A stretch of DNA of 64,000 nucleotides from CAYQTE01 sp964420285 (GCA_964420285.1 CAYQTE010000009.1:1-64000); one strand, 5' to 3'. Shown: positions 28,326 through 37,773, numbered from the stretch's first letter. Translations and numbers: made by a program. Notes: generated from the sequence alone by a model not told the origin.

Positions 28326-29609
28326 TCATGCCTTGAGAATCGGCAGGATCGGGAATTGGTTGCCGAGGATCGGCTTGCTCGGCGTTTCCAGCCAATCCTG
28401 GAGGACAGATGCATACACGCTGCGGAAGTCGATGTGGAATTTCAAGTCACCCTGGTCCAGATCGGTCAGCGATGGGTGCTGGCCGATGACGCCCTGGCGC
28501 AGGCCGTCGGCCACGAGGAACATCGGTGCGGCGGCGCCGTGATCGGTACCGTTGCTGGCGTTTTGCTCGACGCGGCGTCCGAATTCGCTGAAGGTCATCA
28601 TCAGCACGCGGTCCTGGTTGCCCTGCTGCTTCAGATCAGCCCAGAACGCGGCGATGCCCGATGAAAGCTGGGTCATCAGTGTATCATGGCGGGCAATTTC
28701 GGCGACGTGCGTGTCGAAACCGCCGAGGTCCACGTAATAGACCCGCGTCGGCAATCCGCCGCCGATCATGGCCGCCGCCATTTTCAGGCCGTTGCCGAAT
28801 TCCGTCGCCGGATATTGAACCGTCGGACTGTAATTCCGCGTGATGCGAAGAATGTCGGTACTGCTGACCTGGGCATCCATGGCCGTGCGGTGGATGAAAT
28901 CGAGTTGGCTGGCCGGCGTGGCCTTGACGCTGGCGGCATTGGCAGGCGGCGGACCGTCCGGCGCCTGGTTCAGGGACAGATAGTCGGAGGTGTCCTTGCC
29001 CTTATAGCGGTAATTATCCGGCCGATCGAACGACAGCGGTGTAATCCGCGACCCCTGCATGGCCAAGGGCAACTGCGCGCCGATGCTGATGCCGACATGT
29101 GGATCGGCCCCGACACAGGTGTTGTCAAAATAGCGACCGACCCAGCCATCGGTGACCAGATCGTTCTCCGGCTGGCCGCTCTGCCAGATGTCCATCGCGC
29201 GGAAGTGCGAGCGATTGGGATTGGGATACCCCACGCCCTGCACGATCGAAAGTTGCCCGTTGTCGAACAGGTTCTTCAAGGGAGCGAGGTTTTCGTGGAG
29301 TGCCAGGTAATTGTCGATCTTGAGAACCTTGGCCGCGTCTTTTCCAATGGCCGGCCGCAGGCGATGGTATTGATCGTCGGCGTAGGGCACGACGGTGTTC
29401 AGGCCGTCGTTGCCGCCGCCGAGTTGCACCACGACGAGAATTCGCCCGTCCTTACCCGAAGGCTGCTGCGTGCGCTTGACATCATCGGGATCGGCCAGGG
29501 CCATGACGGTCTGATCGAGGAATGTCGGAATCGTCGGCGCCGCCGCCAACAGGCACAGACCCCGTTGAATAAACACGCGGCGGGTGGAAAGGGTTTTCAT
29601 CGGGTTCAT
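28326..29609 (-). CDS. DUF1501 family secreted protein
   Basis: 427 aa. A Tat-like twin-arginine signal (STRRVFIQRGLCLLAAAP) starts the protein. The DUF1501 domain, related to the alkaline phosphatase/sulfatase fold, shows VVVQLGGGNDGLNTVVPY, YYVDLGGFDTH and MMTFSEFGRRVEQNASNGTDHG. The metal-binding Asp and His residues of the fold are present in these blocks. A GGAGG ribosome site 10 bases upstream supports ATG 29609. It is encoded 74 bases after the DUF1800 gene, its constant partner. The pair is abundant in Planctomycetes; the substrate is not known. Confidence 0.92.
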   Translation of the reverse strand: MNPMKTLSTRRVFIQRGLCLLAAAPTIPTFLDQTVMALADPDDVKRTQQPSGKDGRILVVVQLGGGNDGLNTVVPYADDQYHRLRPAIGKDAAKVLKIDNYLALHENLAPLKNLFDNGQLSIVQGVGYPNPNRSHFRAMDIWQSGQPENDLVTDGWVGRYFDNTCVGADPHVGISIGAQLPLAMQGSRITPLSFDRPDNYRYKGKDTSDYLSLNQAPDGPPPANAASVKATPASQLDFIHRTAMDAQVSSTDILRITRNYSPTVQYPATEFGNGLKMAAAMIGGGLPTRVYYVDLGGFDTHVAEIARHDTLMTQLSSGIAAFWADLKQQGNQDRVLMMTFSEFGRRVEQNASNGTDHGAAAPMFLVADGLRQGVIGQHPSLTDLDQGDLKFHIDFRSVYASVLQDWLETPSKPILGNQFPILPILKA

Positions 29610-29683
29610 GATCGTCAAACCTCCGGCCGCGGAAATCAATCCGCCAATTGCCGATTCCTTCGGGCCTCAAATTCGCGAGCAAG

Positions 29684-31117
29684 TTAGCAAAGCTGATACT
29701 CCGGCATCGACACAATGAGCTGGATCACCTGCCGGGCGGCGACGCCTGTCGCCTGCCGCAGCACGCCCGGTTGGAGATTCCCCCTGGCGGCGTTGACCAG
29801 CACAAAATTCTGCGACGGATCGATCGGCCGCTGGATCAGCCGATCCACCCAATGCCCGACCAGATCGGCGGGATTGGCGGGTGAATCGGCCAGGCCGGCA
29901 ATAACGCCGGCGGTCAGCGTGACGGCCGCGTTGTACCGCACGAACAGCGTGCTGGTATTGATCCACATATGCCCGCCCGGCCAGCCCTTGACGTTTGGCG
30001 GCCGGAACGGAATCTGGCCCATCTGCCTCAGCAATGGCTGGACCACGCGATCATCCGGCGCCGGCAGGCCAAGCTGGCGAACCAGGCCCACCATCAATTG
30101 CACCGGGCTCTTGATCTGCGACCCGATCGCATCCGGTTGATAGAACACCTTGCTGGTCAACAGTGTCCGCAAGGCCGGCCGCAATTCGTAATCATTCTCC
30201 ACCAAGATCTGCGCCAGGCTGTCGGAAATCGCCGGGTTGGGATCTTCGGACACGAACCACTTATACAGGCGCCCGGCGATGTATTTGGAGCAGGCCGGTT
30301 GGCGGAGGATGAGCTCGACGATGTCATCGCCGTTAAGATTGCCGCTGGTGCCGAGGAATTTTTTGATGCCGGTATCATGCTCGGCGGGGCGGAAGACGTA
30401 ATTGATGCCGTCGTGCGTCCAGCCGGTGAAGGCGCGGGCGCTTTCCTTGATGTCGGTCTCGGTGTAGTTGCCGATGCCGAGCGTGAACAATTCCATCAAT
30501 TCGCGGGCGTAGTTCTCGTTGGGGTGGGCCTTCTTGTTCTGCTGATTGTTGAGGTAATCCAGCATGGCCGGATCGTGGCTGATGGCGTGGACAAACTGGC
30601 GGAAATTTCCGGCGGCGTATTTGCGAAGCGTTTCGTTCTGATTCCAGATCAGCAGGCCGCTGCGCTCGTCGGTGGCGCTGGTCGTGAAATGACCGTGCCA
30701 GAGGAACGTGAGTTTTTCGTGCATGGGAAACGGCCCGTAGGCCATGCGGCCCAGCCACCAGTTGCTGGTGGTAATATCCGCCTGCTGATTGGCCACGGCG
30801 ATCTGCATGCGCAGCGCCTGCTGCTCGGCCGGTGTTTTGCCCAGCAGCAACGCCTGCATCGCTTTCGGATCGCTGGGAAATCCCTTGATGACGGCCAGAT
30901 CGGGAATGTCATGCGGATTGATTTCCTCGGCCGGTGCATCGGGAAAATCGAGCAGCCAATTGACCGCCTCGCGCGGTCCGAGTTTCTGAGCGCGAGCGAT
31001 CTCGTCTATGGTGCCGCCGAATGTGGCGCGGTTCAGCAGATGAGCGGCCTTGACGGAATCAAACGGATCGGCTGCGGTGGGGACATACGGCTCAAGCATC
31101 GGATGAAGTCGGGCCAT
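29684..31117 (-). CDS. DUF1800 family protein
   Basis: 477 aa. Typical blocks are AHLLNRATFGGT near residue 25, HGHFTTSATDE (about 155), NENYARELMELFTLGIGNYTE (about 200) and FTGWTHDGINY. No clear signal peptide is visible. The gene stands first in a two-gene unit with the DUF1501 gene. The pairing is well known, but the biochemical role is unproven; a part in export or assembly of the DUF1501 partner is only a guess. Confidence 0.92.
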   Translation of the reverse strand: MARLHPMLEPYVPTAADPFDSVKAAHLLNRATFGGTIDEIARAQKLGPREAVNWLLDFPDAPAEEINPHDIPDLAVIKGFPSDPKAMQALLLGKTPAEQQALRMQIAVANQQADITTSNWWLGRMAYGPFPMHEKLTFLWHGHFTTSATDERSGLLIWNQNETLRKYAAGNFRQFVHAISHDPAMLDYLNNQQNKKAHPNENYARELMELFTLGIGNYTETDIKESARAFTGWTHDGINYVFRPAEHDTGIKKFLGTSGNLNGDDIVELILRQPACSKYIAGRLYKWFVSEDPNPAISDSLAQILVENDYELRPALRTLLTSKVFYQPDAIGSQIKSPVQLMVGLVRQLGLPAPDDRVVQPLLRQMGQIPFRPPNVKGWPGGHMWINTSTLFVRYNAAVTLTAGVIAGLADSPANPADLVGHWVDRLIQRPIDPSQNFVLVNAARGNLQPGVLRQATGVAARQVIQLIVSMPEYQLC

Positions 31118-31269
31118 TGCGGGAACTCCTTACGCATAGCCCCCTCGCGCCGATCCCCCCTTAGAACGACCCGCCCCGCCGATTATTCCCACGGTCGGCG
31201 ACGCGCATGATTGTAGATCGGCACGCCGCCACTTTCCCTTTGCCGCATTTTTCGCCCGCCCCCTCTCTA

Positions 31270-32283
31270 TTACCCCGGCCGCGTCGTCGGTGGGCCGTGC
31301 CAGGAGATATGCACCCCGTCATCGCCGATCTCGTACGCCAGACCGGTTAAACCGCTTATGCTCTCCAGGCATTGGCGTATCGTCGCATCTTCCACAGACA
31401 AATTGATCGTCCGCAATTTCACCGGCACGGCCGCGAGGCATCCCGGCTCGAAACTGAACGTGACCCCGCCGCGGTCCGCCAAATCCGTCAATGCCTGCCC
31501 CACATCGACGCCGTCGAATCGAATCCACACGGTCCGGCCCAGGAGATATTGCACCATATCCCGCCGGGTCAGGACGACGATCGTATGTCCCCACGGATAC
31601 CACGTGACCGAGGTCTGGTTGTCGATCGCGTCCAGGGCCGCCATCATGGTCACGCCGCGCGGCACGCTGACACGCGGATCGGCCTTGCCTCGCGAGTTGA
31701 TCGAGCGGTCCTCGATCGAATACGCCGACTCGAGCTTCTTTAGTTGCCCGTCAATATCCGCCAGCACATCGCCGAGCGTCGGATTGGCTTGCGAAATATC
31801 CACCGGCGTAGACGCCAGCAGATTGAGCGCCCCCAGTTCCTCGACGGTCGCCCGCCGTGCCAGACGCCGCAGCGCGCCGATCGGCTTGAGCAACACGCTA
31901 TGATCCGACGCGACGAACTCCAAGCCCAGCTTCCGCCCGATGGCGTCCAAGGCCTGCCGCACCGTCGCATTCTGAATATCGGCCGTCACCGTTGTCTGCT
32001 CGCCCCAGGGAAGCAAATTCCAAACCGCCGGATCGGGTTCGATGATAAGCCCGGTCTTGTCGCTGATGGCCTTGATGGCCCCCGGCAGGTCGCCGTCGAG
32101 CTTGATGGTGATCCGCTGATCCATTTCCCGACTGATGAGTGCGGATTCCGAAGGCGCCGCCGGCTGCGACGCCGGCGCTTGTGCCCGCACCCGCCCCACA
32201 ACCAACACCGCCGCCACAACAACAATTATCGCCAGCCTTATTCCCCTTCGCCTTCGCAGACTAACACTGCGACTTCGTTTCAT
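31270..32283 (-). CDS. Secreted protein with STN-like (secretin N-terminal) domains
   Basis: 337 aa. An N-terminal hydrophobic segment (GIRLAIIVVVAAVLVVG) serves as signal peptide or anchor. An Ala/Ser/Pro linker follows. Residues about 45-135 resemble an STN or secretin short domain (TIKLDGDLPGAIKAISDKTG ... VRQALDAIGRKLGLEFV). A second such unit lies near the C-terminus (GQALTDLADRGGVTFSF ... IRQCLESISGLTGLAYEI). The middle is related but weaker. Secretin-like proteins of this kind often follow ECF sigma/anti-sigma pairs in planctomycetes. The start codon at 32283 touches the inverted repeat 32282-32336. Confidence 0.75.
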   Translation of the reverse strand: MKRSRSVSLRRRRGIRLAIIVVVAAVLVVGRVRAQAPASQPAAPSESALISREMDQRITIKLDGDLPGAIKAISDKTGLIIEPDPAVWNLLPWGEQTTVTADIQNATVRQALDAIGRKLGLEFVASDHSVLLKPIGALRRLARRATVEELGALNLLASTPVDISQANPTLGDVLADIDGQLKKLESAYSIEDRSINSRGKADPRVSVPRGVTMMAALDAIDNQTSVTWYPWGHTIVVLTRRDMVQYLLGRTVWIRFDGVDVGQALTDLADRGGVTFSFEPGCLAAVPVKLRTINLSVEDATIRQCLESISGLTGLAYEIGDDGVHISWHGPPTTRPG

Positions 32284-32336
32284 GTAGGGTCCGCACCGCG
32301 GACCACGAAAACTGGTCCGCGGTGCGGACCCTACAT
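32282..32336. repeat. Perfect 24-bp inverted repeat at a start codon
   Basis: Arms 32282-32305 and 32313-32336 are exact reverse complements of 24 bases around a 7-base loop. Same family as 3795-3860 (GTAGGGTCCGC...GCGGACC). Its first two bases are part of the start codon of the STN-like gene, so the mRNA would begin translation at the foot of a very stable hairpin. Confidence 0.88.
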
Positions 32337-32375
32337 AAGACGCACTCGGCCGCACGCTTGTCTTCATAGTCTCGA

Positions 32376-33014
32376 TCATACCTCGCCTTGACCCGATATC
32401 GCCGTCCCGCATTCCGGGCAACGGTCTTTGCTGGCGCGCAGGTCGTAGCCGCAACTAAGGCAATGCCCAAGTCGGCGCCGCCGGCGGCGCCGCATCGCAT
32501 GATTGAACCGCACCGCCGGTGTAGCGGCGAAAACCAGCATGAGCGCCAACAACGGAAATTCGGCTCGGGAAGAAGTCACCGTGCCTGCCTGGGATGAATC
32601 GTATCCGAAACCAAGGAACCGATGCGCAGGTGGAATCCAAGTGTTGGTATAACCGAGAAGCGCAAATGTCACCGTCCCGGCATTCGGGGTTGCATAGGCG
32701 ACAGATGGGGTTCCCGGAACATTGCACTGGGCATTCCATTTGTCCGAATGGACTCGAATCCCGCCGCCGAACCGGCCGTGCATAGCAGCGAATATTAACG
32801 CCATCGGATCTTTGGTCGAGCCCGTGGTTCGTCCTGCGTCAAGCACGAGCACATGCGGCCCCGTGGAAATGGTGTAGGTATTCCCCGCCCGTGTCGTGTA
32901 GCCTACTGAATCGCACCGCGAAACCGACCTGATCCACAACACCCCGCACGCCACGCATATCACCAGCGGCATGACCGTCAGCCCGCTTGTCATCCATCGC
33001 CGCAGGCGTTTCAT
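32376..33014 (-). CDS. Membrane protein with C-terminal zinc ribbon
   Basis: 212 aa from ATG 33014. It has a hydrophobic helix near residues 10-32, an extracytoplasmic middle part and a second helix (FPLLALMLVFAATPAV). An Arg-rich stretch comes next, then the zinc ribbon LSCGYDLRASKDRCPECG. Paralogue of the protein at 115-693; both share the MKR...RW start. It lies between the anti-sigma gene and the STN-like gene and is probably in the same transcript. Function unknown. Confidence 0.75.
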   Translation of the reverse strand: MKRLRRWMTSGLTVMPLVICVACGVLWIRSVSRCDSVGYTTRAGNTYTISTGPHVLVLDAGRTTGSTKDPMALIFAAMHGRFGGGIRVHSDKWNAQCNVPGTPSVAYATPNAGTVTFALLGYTNTWIPPAHRFLGFGYDSSQAGTVTSSRAEFPLLALMLVFAATPAVRFNHAMRRRRRRRLGHCLSCGYDLRASKDRCPECGTAISGQGEV

Positions 33015-33031
33015 GTCGATGGCCCCCGTAT

Positions 33032-33646
33032 TTATTGTCGCGGCGGAAAAGGCTGGCCGGTTGTTTCGGCGGCCACGATGTTGATTTGCGGCGGACGCCA
33101 TACCACATCCTGCGCAATCGCTGCGACGGAGTCTGGCGTTGCGGCGGGTTGGCCGATGGAGATGTCCAAACGCACCGCGCCCTCCGGCGGGTCGATCGTT
33201 GGGCCGGATACGTCGATGGATGTTGCTACGGACGGCAGGTCAACCGACGTGCGCGCGGGACCGGCAGCCACGGAATTGCCGCCGGTGGTGAATCTTGCGG
33301 GTTGTGTCGCCAGCAATGCCAGGCCGATGCAGAGCAGCACGCTGGCGGCCAAGGCCCAGCGCATGGGAACGGTCATCGGCGATGGGCCGATCCGCATGCG
33401 ATTGCGATCGTCTGCATCACTGGTTGCCGAGGAGATGTGCTCGCGCAGCCGATCCCAATCAAGTTGCGGAACACGGGGCGCAGCACGGCGGAGTGCGGCG
33501 GTCAGGGCCTGGTATTCGTCCAGAAGCCGACGGGCTTCGGGATCGGCGGCAACTACGCTCTGGACGCGCAGGCGCTCTTCGGCCGTCAGTTCGTCGGCGT
33601 CATCCGCGTATTGGCTGATGAGGATTTCGGTTTCCTGGTCGAGCAT
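33032..33646 (-). CDS. Anti-sigma factor (membrane)
   Basis: 204 aa. The N-terminal 75 residues are helical and acidic (ISQYADDADELTAEERLRVQ; DPEARRLLDEYQALTAAL), as in anti-sigma domains of planctomycetes. One membrane helix follows (RWALAASVLLCIGLALLA, about 95-112), then a Pro/Thr/Ser-rich outer region. No zinc-binding His-Cys motif is present. It starts 19 bases after the ECF sigma gene, the usual arrangement, so it likely holds that sigma factor at the membrane. Confidence 0.8.
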   Translation of the reverse strand: MLDQETEILISQYADDADELTAEERLRVQSVVAADPEARRLLDEYQALTAALRRAAPRVPQLDWDRLREHISSATSDADDRNRMRIGPSPMTVPMRWALAASVLLCIGLALLATQPARFTTGGNSVAAGPARTSVDLPSVATSIDVSGPTIDPPEGAVRLDISIGQPAATPDSVAAIAQDVVWRPPQINIVAAETTGQPFPPRQ

Positions 33647-33665
33647 CGCGTCTTCTTTCTCATCC

Positions 33666-34337
33666 CTACATCATATGACGCCTGAGCATCTCGCGCAATT
33701 TCTTACGGCCCTGGAACACGTGCCATTTGACCGCTTCCACACTGCAATTCAAGGCCTCGGCGATCTCCTTTTGCGGCAGGCGGTCGATCGTGAACATCAA
33801 AATCGCCTGCCGCTGCCTGGCCGGCAACTGGTTCAGTGCCTCGGTGAGCTTTTCGCCCAGTTCGCGGCCTTCGAGGGTTCGGACCGGATCGCCGGATTGG
33901 CTCATCGCATCACTGGCGGCCGCTCCGGCCCCGGATTCGGCCGATTGCAGCAGTTCGTCCATCGGCACGGTCGGGCGGGTTTTGCGGCCACGCCTGTAAT
34001 TCAACGACAGGTTCGACACAATCCGCAATAGCCAGCCGCTGAATACCTCCGGATTCCGCAGCGACCCGATGCCACTGTACGCCTTGACGAACGCATCCTG
34101 TGTGACATCGAGGGCATCCTGAACATTCCCCAGCAGCCGATACGACACCGCGACGGCCCGGCGCTGATGGCGGCGGATTAGTTCATCAAACGCCGCCCGA
34201 TCGCCCGCCGCCGCACGTCGCACCAGCGTGGCATCGGCCGGTGCGGAATCACGGCCAACCTCAGCGGATTCGCGCGCCACAGGCTCCTCATAAAGACACG
34301 CCGCAACAGGTGGGGTTAGATTTTCAGGCCTGCCCAA
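33666..34337 (-). CDS. ECF RNA polymerase sigma factor
   Basis: Up to 223 aa. Region 2 is seen in FDELIRRHQRRAVAVSYRLL and DALDVTQDAFVKAYSGI, and region 4 in LNQLPARQRQAILMFTIDRL with the helix-turn-helix KEIAEALNCSVEAVKWHVF. The start given is a TTG that overlaps the trpA stop by 14 bases; a shorter start downstream is possible because the first 35 residues are not conserved-looking. The downstream anti-sigma gene suggests autoregulation of this small operon (inference). Confidence 0.88.
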   Translation of the reverse strand: MGRPENLTPPVAACLYEEPVARESAEVGRDSAPADATLVRRAAAGDRAAFDELIRRHQRRAVAVSYRLLGNVQDALDVTQDAFVKAYSGIGSLRNPEVFSGWLLRIVSNLSLNYRRGRKTRPTVPMDELLQSAESGAGAAASDAMSQSGDPVRTLEGRELGEKLTEALNQLPARQRQAILMFTIDRLPQKEIAEALNCSVEAVKWHVFQGRKKLREMLRRHMM

Positions 34338-35154
34338 GCAATTGCCGGCAATACTCCCCTACCGCCCCCGCCACCGCCGCCGGGCCAGCGGCGCGATTCT
34401 CGCCCATCCGTTTTACAATCGCCGACCCGACGATCGCGCCATCCGCAACTCTTGACAGATCAGACACTTGCCGCGATTGATGAATCCCAAATCCCACGCA
34501 GATCGGCTTGTCGGTCATCTCCCGCAGGCCGGCCACATTGGCGTCCAGATCGGCCGGAAGCCCGTCGCGCTGGCCGGTAATCCCGGAAACGGAAAGGTAA
34601 TAAACAAACCCGCTGCACAATTTGGCAATCTCGCGCCGTCGCTCGGGCCGAGTCGTGGGGGCCACCAGCAGCACGGTATCCAATCCCTCGCTCCGCACCC
34701 GATCGCACACCGCCTCGGCTTCCGGCGGCGGCAAGTCCGGCACGATAAGTCCGCCAAACCCGGCCGCACGCGCCTCCCAACAAAACCGCTCTACACCCCA
34801 CCGATAGACGATGCTGTAACTCACCATCGCCACCAGCGGCACATGCACGCGATCGCGCACACTCGCCACGTTCGTGAAAATATCCGCAACCGTCACCCCG
34901 GCCGCCAGAGCTTCCGTGAACGCCGCCTGAATGGTCGGCCCATCGGCGATCGGATCGGAAAACGGAAACCCCACCTCAATCGCCGCCACGCCGATCCGGG
35001 CATTCTCCTCCGACCCCATCGCCTCCAAGACCGGCCCCAGCGCCAGCAACTCCGGGAATCCGCCCGCCACAAACGGAACCAGCCCCATCCGCTTTTGCTG
35101 ACGCAGCCGCCGGAATGATTCGCCCAAGGTCAAAGTTTTCTTACGAGATATCAT
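34324..35154 (-). CDS. trpA: Tryptophan synthase alpha chain
   Basis: 276 aa, full-length TIM barrel. The catalytic Glu and Asp are in IEVGFPFSDPIADGP. Further blocks are GLIVPDLPPPEAE, YYLSVSGITGQRDG and PICVGFGIHQSRQV. It cleaves indole-3-glycerol phosphate to indole for TrpB. The ATG at 35154 is chosen since earlier codons give no homology. trpB is not beside it in this window. The 3' end overlaps the ECF sigma gene, an unusual neighbour for a biosynthetic enzyme. Confidence 0.95.
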   Translation of the reverse strand: MISRKKTLTLGESFRRLRQQKRMGLVPFVAGGFPELLALGPVLEAMGSEENARIGVAAIEVGFPFSDPIADGPTIQAAFTEALAAGVTVADIFTNVASVRDRVHVPLVAMVSYSIVYRWGVERFCWEARAAGFGGLIVPDLPPPEAEAVCDRVRSEGLDTVLLVAPTTRPERRREIAKLCSGFVYYLSVSGITGQRDGLPADLDANVAGLREMTDKPICVGFGIHQSRQVSDLSRVADGAIVGSAIVKRMGENRAAGPAAVAGAVGEYCRQLLGQA

Positions 35155-35296
35155 AGGATTCAGTATTCGGCCGCGATCATACGGCCACCGATCGAAAAAA
35201 TGTAGAGCGGGCATTGCCCAGTCCGCTTGGCCTGCTCCGTCGTCCAGCAACCGGGCGTTCATGCAACCAATATTCGAATCCCACCTCTTCGCTTCA

Positions 35297-35310
35297 GCGC
35301 CTCTGCGAGA
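35297..35310. repeat. Half copy of the CTCTGCG repeat
   Basis: GCGCCTCTGCGAGA here matches the inner part of the arms at 2124-2213. No second arm is found nearby. It lies between trpA and the phosphodiester-glycosidase-like gene. Confidence 0.55.
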
Positions 35311-35321
35311 GATTCCCCTTC

Positions 35322-36923
35322 TCACGATCCCCCATAAAGCGCCACCCCGAAATGCGTGTACGTCGGCCGTTCCTGGCCCATGTTGTCACTGGGGATGTTG
35401 GTGATGCCACCGAATTGTTTGAGGTAGATGCAGCTCGATCCGCCCTCGTCGCAGAGCATGGCATCGTACGCGCCGAAGGCCTTGAGGAACTGGCTGACCT
35501 CGGTGCGCGTGAAGCCCACGCTGTATCCGGCCTGCCGGCCGTCCACGACCATGAGATACAAACGCTTGCCGTCCTGGCTGATTCCCATGGCGGTGCGCGG
35601 CTGGCGATCGGTCATCGTCGTGGGCTGAATCTGGCCGTTCACCAGCGCATCAACCCGGCCCCAGATCAGGTTGTAGGCATCGGGGGCAATGGTTCGGATC
35701 GTCGCGGCTGCGGGCGTGAACGTCGGATGGTTCTGCCGGTCGAAGGAAAGAAACGGCCGCGGAATCGCGGGGGATTCCTTCGAGATTGGCTGGCCGGAGA
35801 TCATCATGTTGCCGCGCCATTCGCCCAGACCCGAACCCGGCATGGGGGATACGCCGGCTTCGCCGTTGATGGCCACGGTGCAGTTGTTCTGTTTGGCAAA
35901 ATCGCTGGTCAGAGTCTTGGTGTTCAGATTCGCGCCCAGCTTGATTTCGACGGCCGGGTTCGCCAGATCGATCACACTGAGAAACACATGCGTCAGCGGG
36001 CTGTTGATGTGGACCTGCACGATGTCCGTGGCGGCATCGTATATGATCGGCTGAACGCTGGCGGTGCCGAACGGCCCTTTGAGGCTCTTGATCGCCTCGG
36101 CCTGCTCGAACAGAAACGACTGCCGGCCGGACTGGTGTTTGGAGGCTGTCTCCAACAATGTGGCGGCGTTGGCATTGTCACGGTCGCGCAGGGCGTTGAG
36201 ATCGTTTTGCAAAAGAGCGATTTTGCGATCGACGATGAATGTCATCAGAAAGAGCCCCAGCACCGCCTCGGCGATCAAAAGCCGCTTCACCAGACGGACA
36301 TGCCGACGATTCCGCGCCAGTCGGCGGATGAAGAGCGCCAATATGCCGCCCAGAATGCCGGCCGCCCCGAGCAGCATGAACAGGGGCAATTCCAGCAGCC
36401 GCACGCCGGTCTCGATGAGATTGTCAATCAGCGCGTTGACCTTTTCGCCCGTTGTGCCGGTGGGCGCGTTGGCGTCCGGTGGCATCGAGGCGGCGATCGA
36501 CTGCGTTGTGCTGGTGGCGACGGGAGCGGGCATCGCGTTGGTCGCTGGCTCCGCAGCCGGCGGCTGAATTATGGCGGGTTTCAGGTCGTCAATCGTGTAG
36601 TGGGCGCCATAGGTCCAGCGGATTTCAATCGTATCGCCGACCTTGATGGCGGACCGCGCCGATTGCGCGTCGGCAACGGCCGATTGCGCGGCCGCCAGGT
36701 TTGTGGTGGGCGTTGCTGTCGATTTGAACCAATACCGACTGGGGGCTTGCCCGGGCTGTTGGAGGAGCACATAGTCACTGGTGAATTCCCTCACCACGCC
36801 GATCGTGCTTCCGGAAGTTCCGGGATCGGGCGCATCCTGCGCGCTGGCGCCCACGCCGTGCGCAAGCAGGAGCATCGCCGCCAACACAACTTTTGAGAGA
36901 ATTTGGTGGCTTGATTGTCTCAT
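35322..36923 (-). CDS. Phosphodiester glycosidase (NAGPA)-like membrane protein
   Basis: 533 aa. A signal peptide (VVLAAMLLLAHGVGASAQ) precedes a small beta domain. Two hydrophobic segments follow (LPLFMLLGAAGILGGILALFI, about 190-210, and LIAEAVLGLFLMTFIV, about 230-245). A short coiled region comes next, then the NAGPA/DUF2233 domain with CTVAINGEAGVSP, LMVVDGRQAGYSVGFTRTE and the family's DGGGSS-type signature as CDEGGSSCIYL. In family members this domain removes a GlcNAc cap or acts on exopolysaccharide. The ATG at 36923 begins the signal peptide. Confidence 0.85.
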   Translation of the reverse strand: MRQSSHQILSKVVLAAMLLLAHGVGASAQDAPDPGTSGSTIGVVREFTSDYVLLQQPGQAPSRYWFKSTATPTTNLAAAQSAVADAQSARSAIKVGDTIEIRWTYGAHYTIDDLKPAIIQPPAAEPATNAMPAPVATSTTQSIAASMPPDANAPTGTTGEKVNALIDNLIETGVRLLELPLFMLLGAAGILGGILALFIRRLARNRRHVRLVKRLLIAEAVLGLFLMTFIVDRKIALLQNDLNALRDRDNANAATLLETASKHQSGRQSFLFEQAEAIKSLKGPFGTASVQPIIYDAATDIVQVHINSPLTHVFLSVIDLANPAVEIKLGANLNTKTLTSDFAKQNNCTVAINGEAGVSPMPGSGLGEWRGNMMISGQPISKESPAIPRPFLSFDRQNHPTFTPAAATIRTIAPDAYNLIWGRVDALVNGQIQPTTMTDRQPRTAMGISQDGKRLYLMVVDGRQAGYSVGFTRTEVSQFLKAFGAYDAMLCDEGGSSCIYLKQFGGITNIPSDNMGQERPTYTHFGVALYGGS

Positions 36924-37071
36924 TATTCCATCCACCGATACCATCTACCGAATATCACATGAAGAGCCAGTGAAGACGCCGGGGCGATCGACTCAGTGCC
37001 GGATTCATTGGCGATGCCTTGGCCGGCCGGTAGAATACTTCCCGCATCAACATCGAGCCTGAGGACACCGG

Positions 37072-37773
37072 ATGCGGAGCCGCGCAGGACATTTCTTTCT
37101 GGCAACGCTGATCCTGCTGCTCGGCCAGCGCATCGCCGGCGCGCATGACAGCATGGAAACCACGCTCAGTTTCTGGGTGCGCGCCACGGGCATCGACGTG
37201 CGGATATTTATCTCGCGCGGCAATGCGTCGATGCTCATCGAAAAGGCCGGTGAGCACGTGGATCTCATGCGCGACAGCTTCTCCACATACCAGGAGCGGC
37301 TGGCCGTTAGCGGATCGGGCCTGTTGTCGCTGACGGCGGGCGATGGAAGCGAGCTGAAGGCCGATGCATCAAGCGCATCGATCACCGATGAGGATGACGT
37401 CTGCTACACTCTGCACTATCCGCTGCCGAAGGTGCTGCCCGGATCTCTGAATATTCACGGCAACTATTTGGACAAGATGGACGCCGCCCACGTGGGAAGC
37501 ATCTACATGCAGAACGCAACCGGCGACCAGATCGCCCAGGGCGAGATTCGCGCCGACTCGCCGGATTTTGAAGCGCAGCTCCCGGCGGTCGCGGCCGCCC
37601 CGGCCAAACCGCAGCCGGCCACGGTGGCCGTTCCCGCCCCGATAACCAGCCAATCTCCGCGCCAGTCGCACTGGGGCCTTTGGACGATCATTGGCGGCGG
37701 CGTGCTGGTCGTCGCCATCATCGCGGCGCGCGGAATCGCCATGAAAGCTGTGGACCGCAAAACGTGCCCTTGA
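37072..37773 (+). CDS. Secreted protein with C-terminal membrane anchor
   Basis: 233 aa. The signal peptide (FFLATLILLLGQRIAGAHD) ends at Ala-His-Asp. The next 150 residues are beta-rich with alternating hydrophobic residues (TLSFWVRATGIDVRIFIS ... CYTLHYPLPKVLPGSLNIHG). An Ala/Pro linker and one C-terminal helix (WTIIGGGVLVVAIIAARG) follow. The Ala-His start after cleavage and the Tyr-x-Leu-x-Tyr-Pro pattern recall the outer domain of HupE/UreJ-type proteins, but this is a weak resemblance. Function not known. Confidence 0.6.
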   Translation: MRSRAGHFFLATLILLLGQRIAGAHDSMETTLSFWVRATGIDVRIFISRGNASMLIEKAGEHVDLMRDSFSTYQERLAVSGSGLLSLTAGDGSELKADASSASITDEDDVCYTLHYPLPKVLPGSLNIHGNYLDKMDAAHVGSIYMQNATGDQIAQGEIRADSPDFEAQLPAVAAAPAKPQPATVAVPAPITSQSPRQSHWGLWTIIGGGVLVVAIIAARGIAMKAVDRKTCP

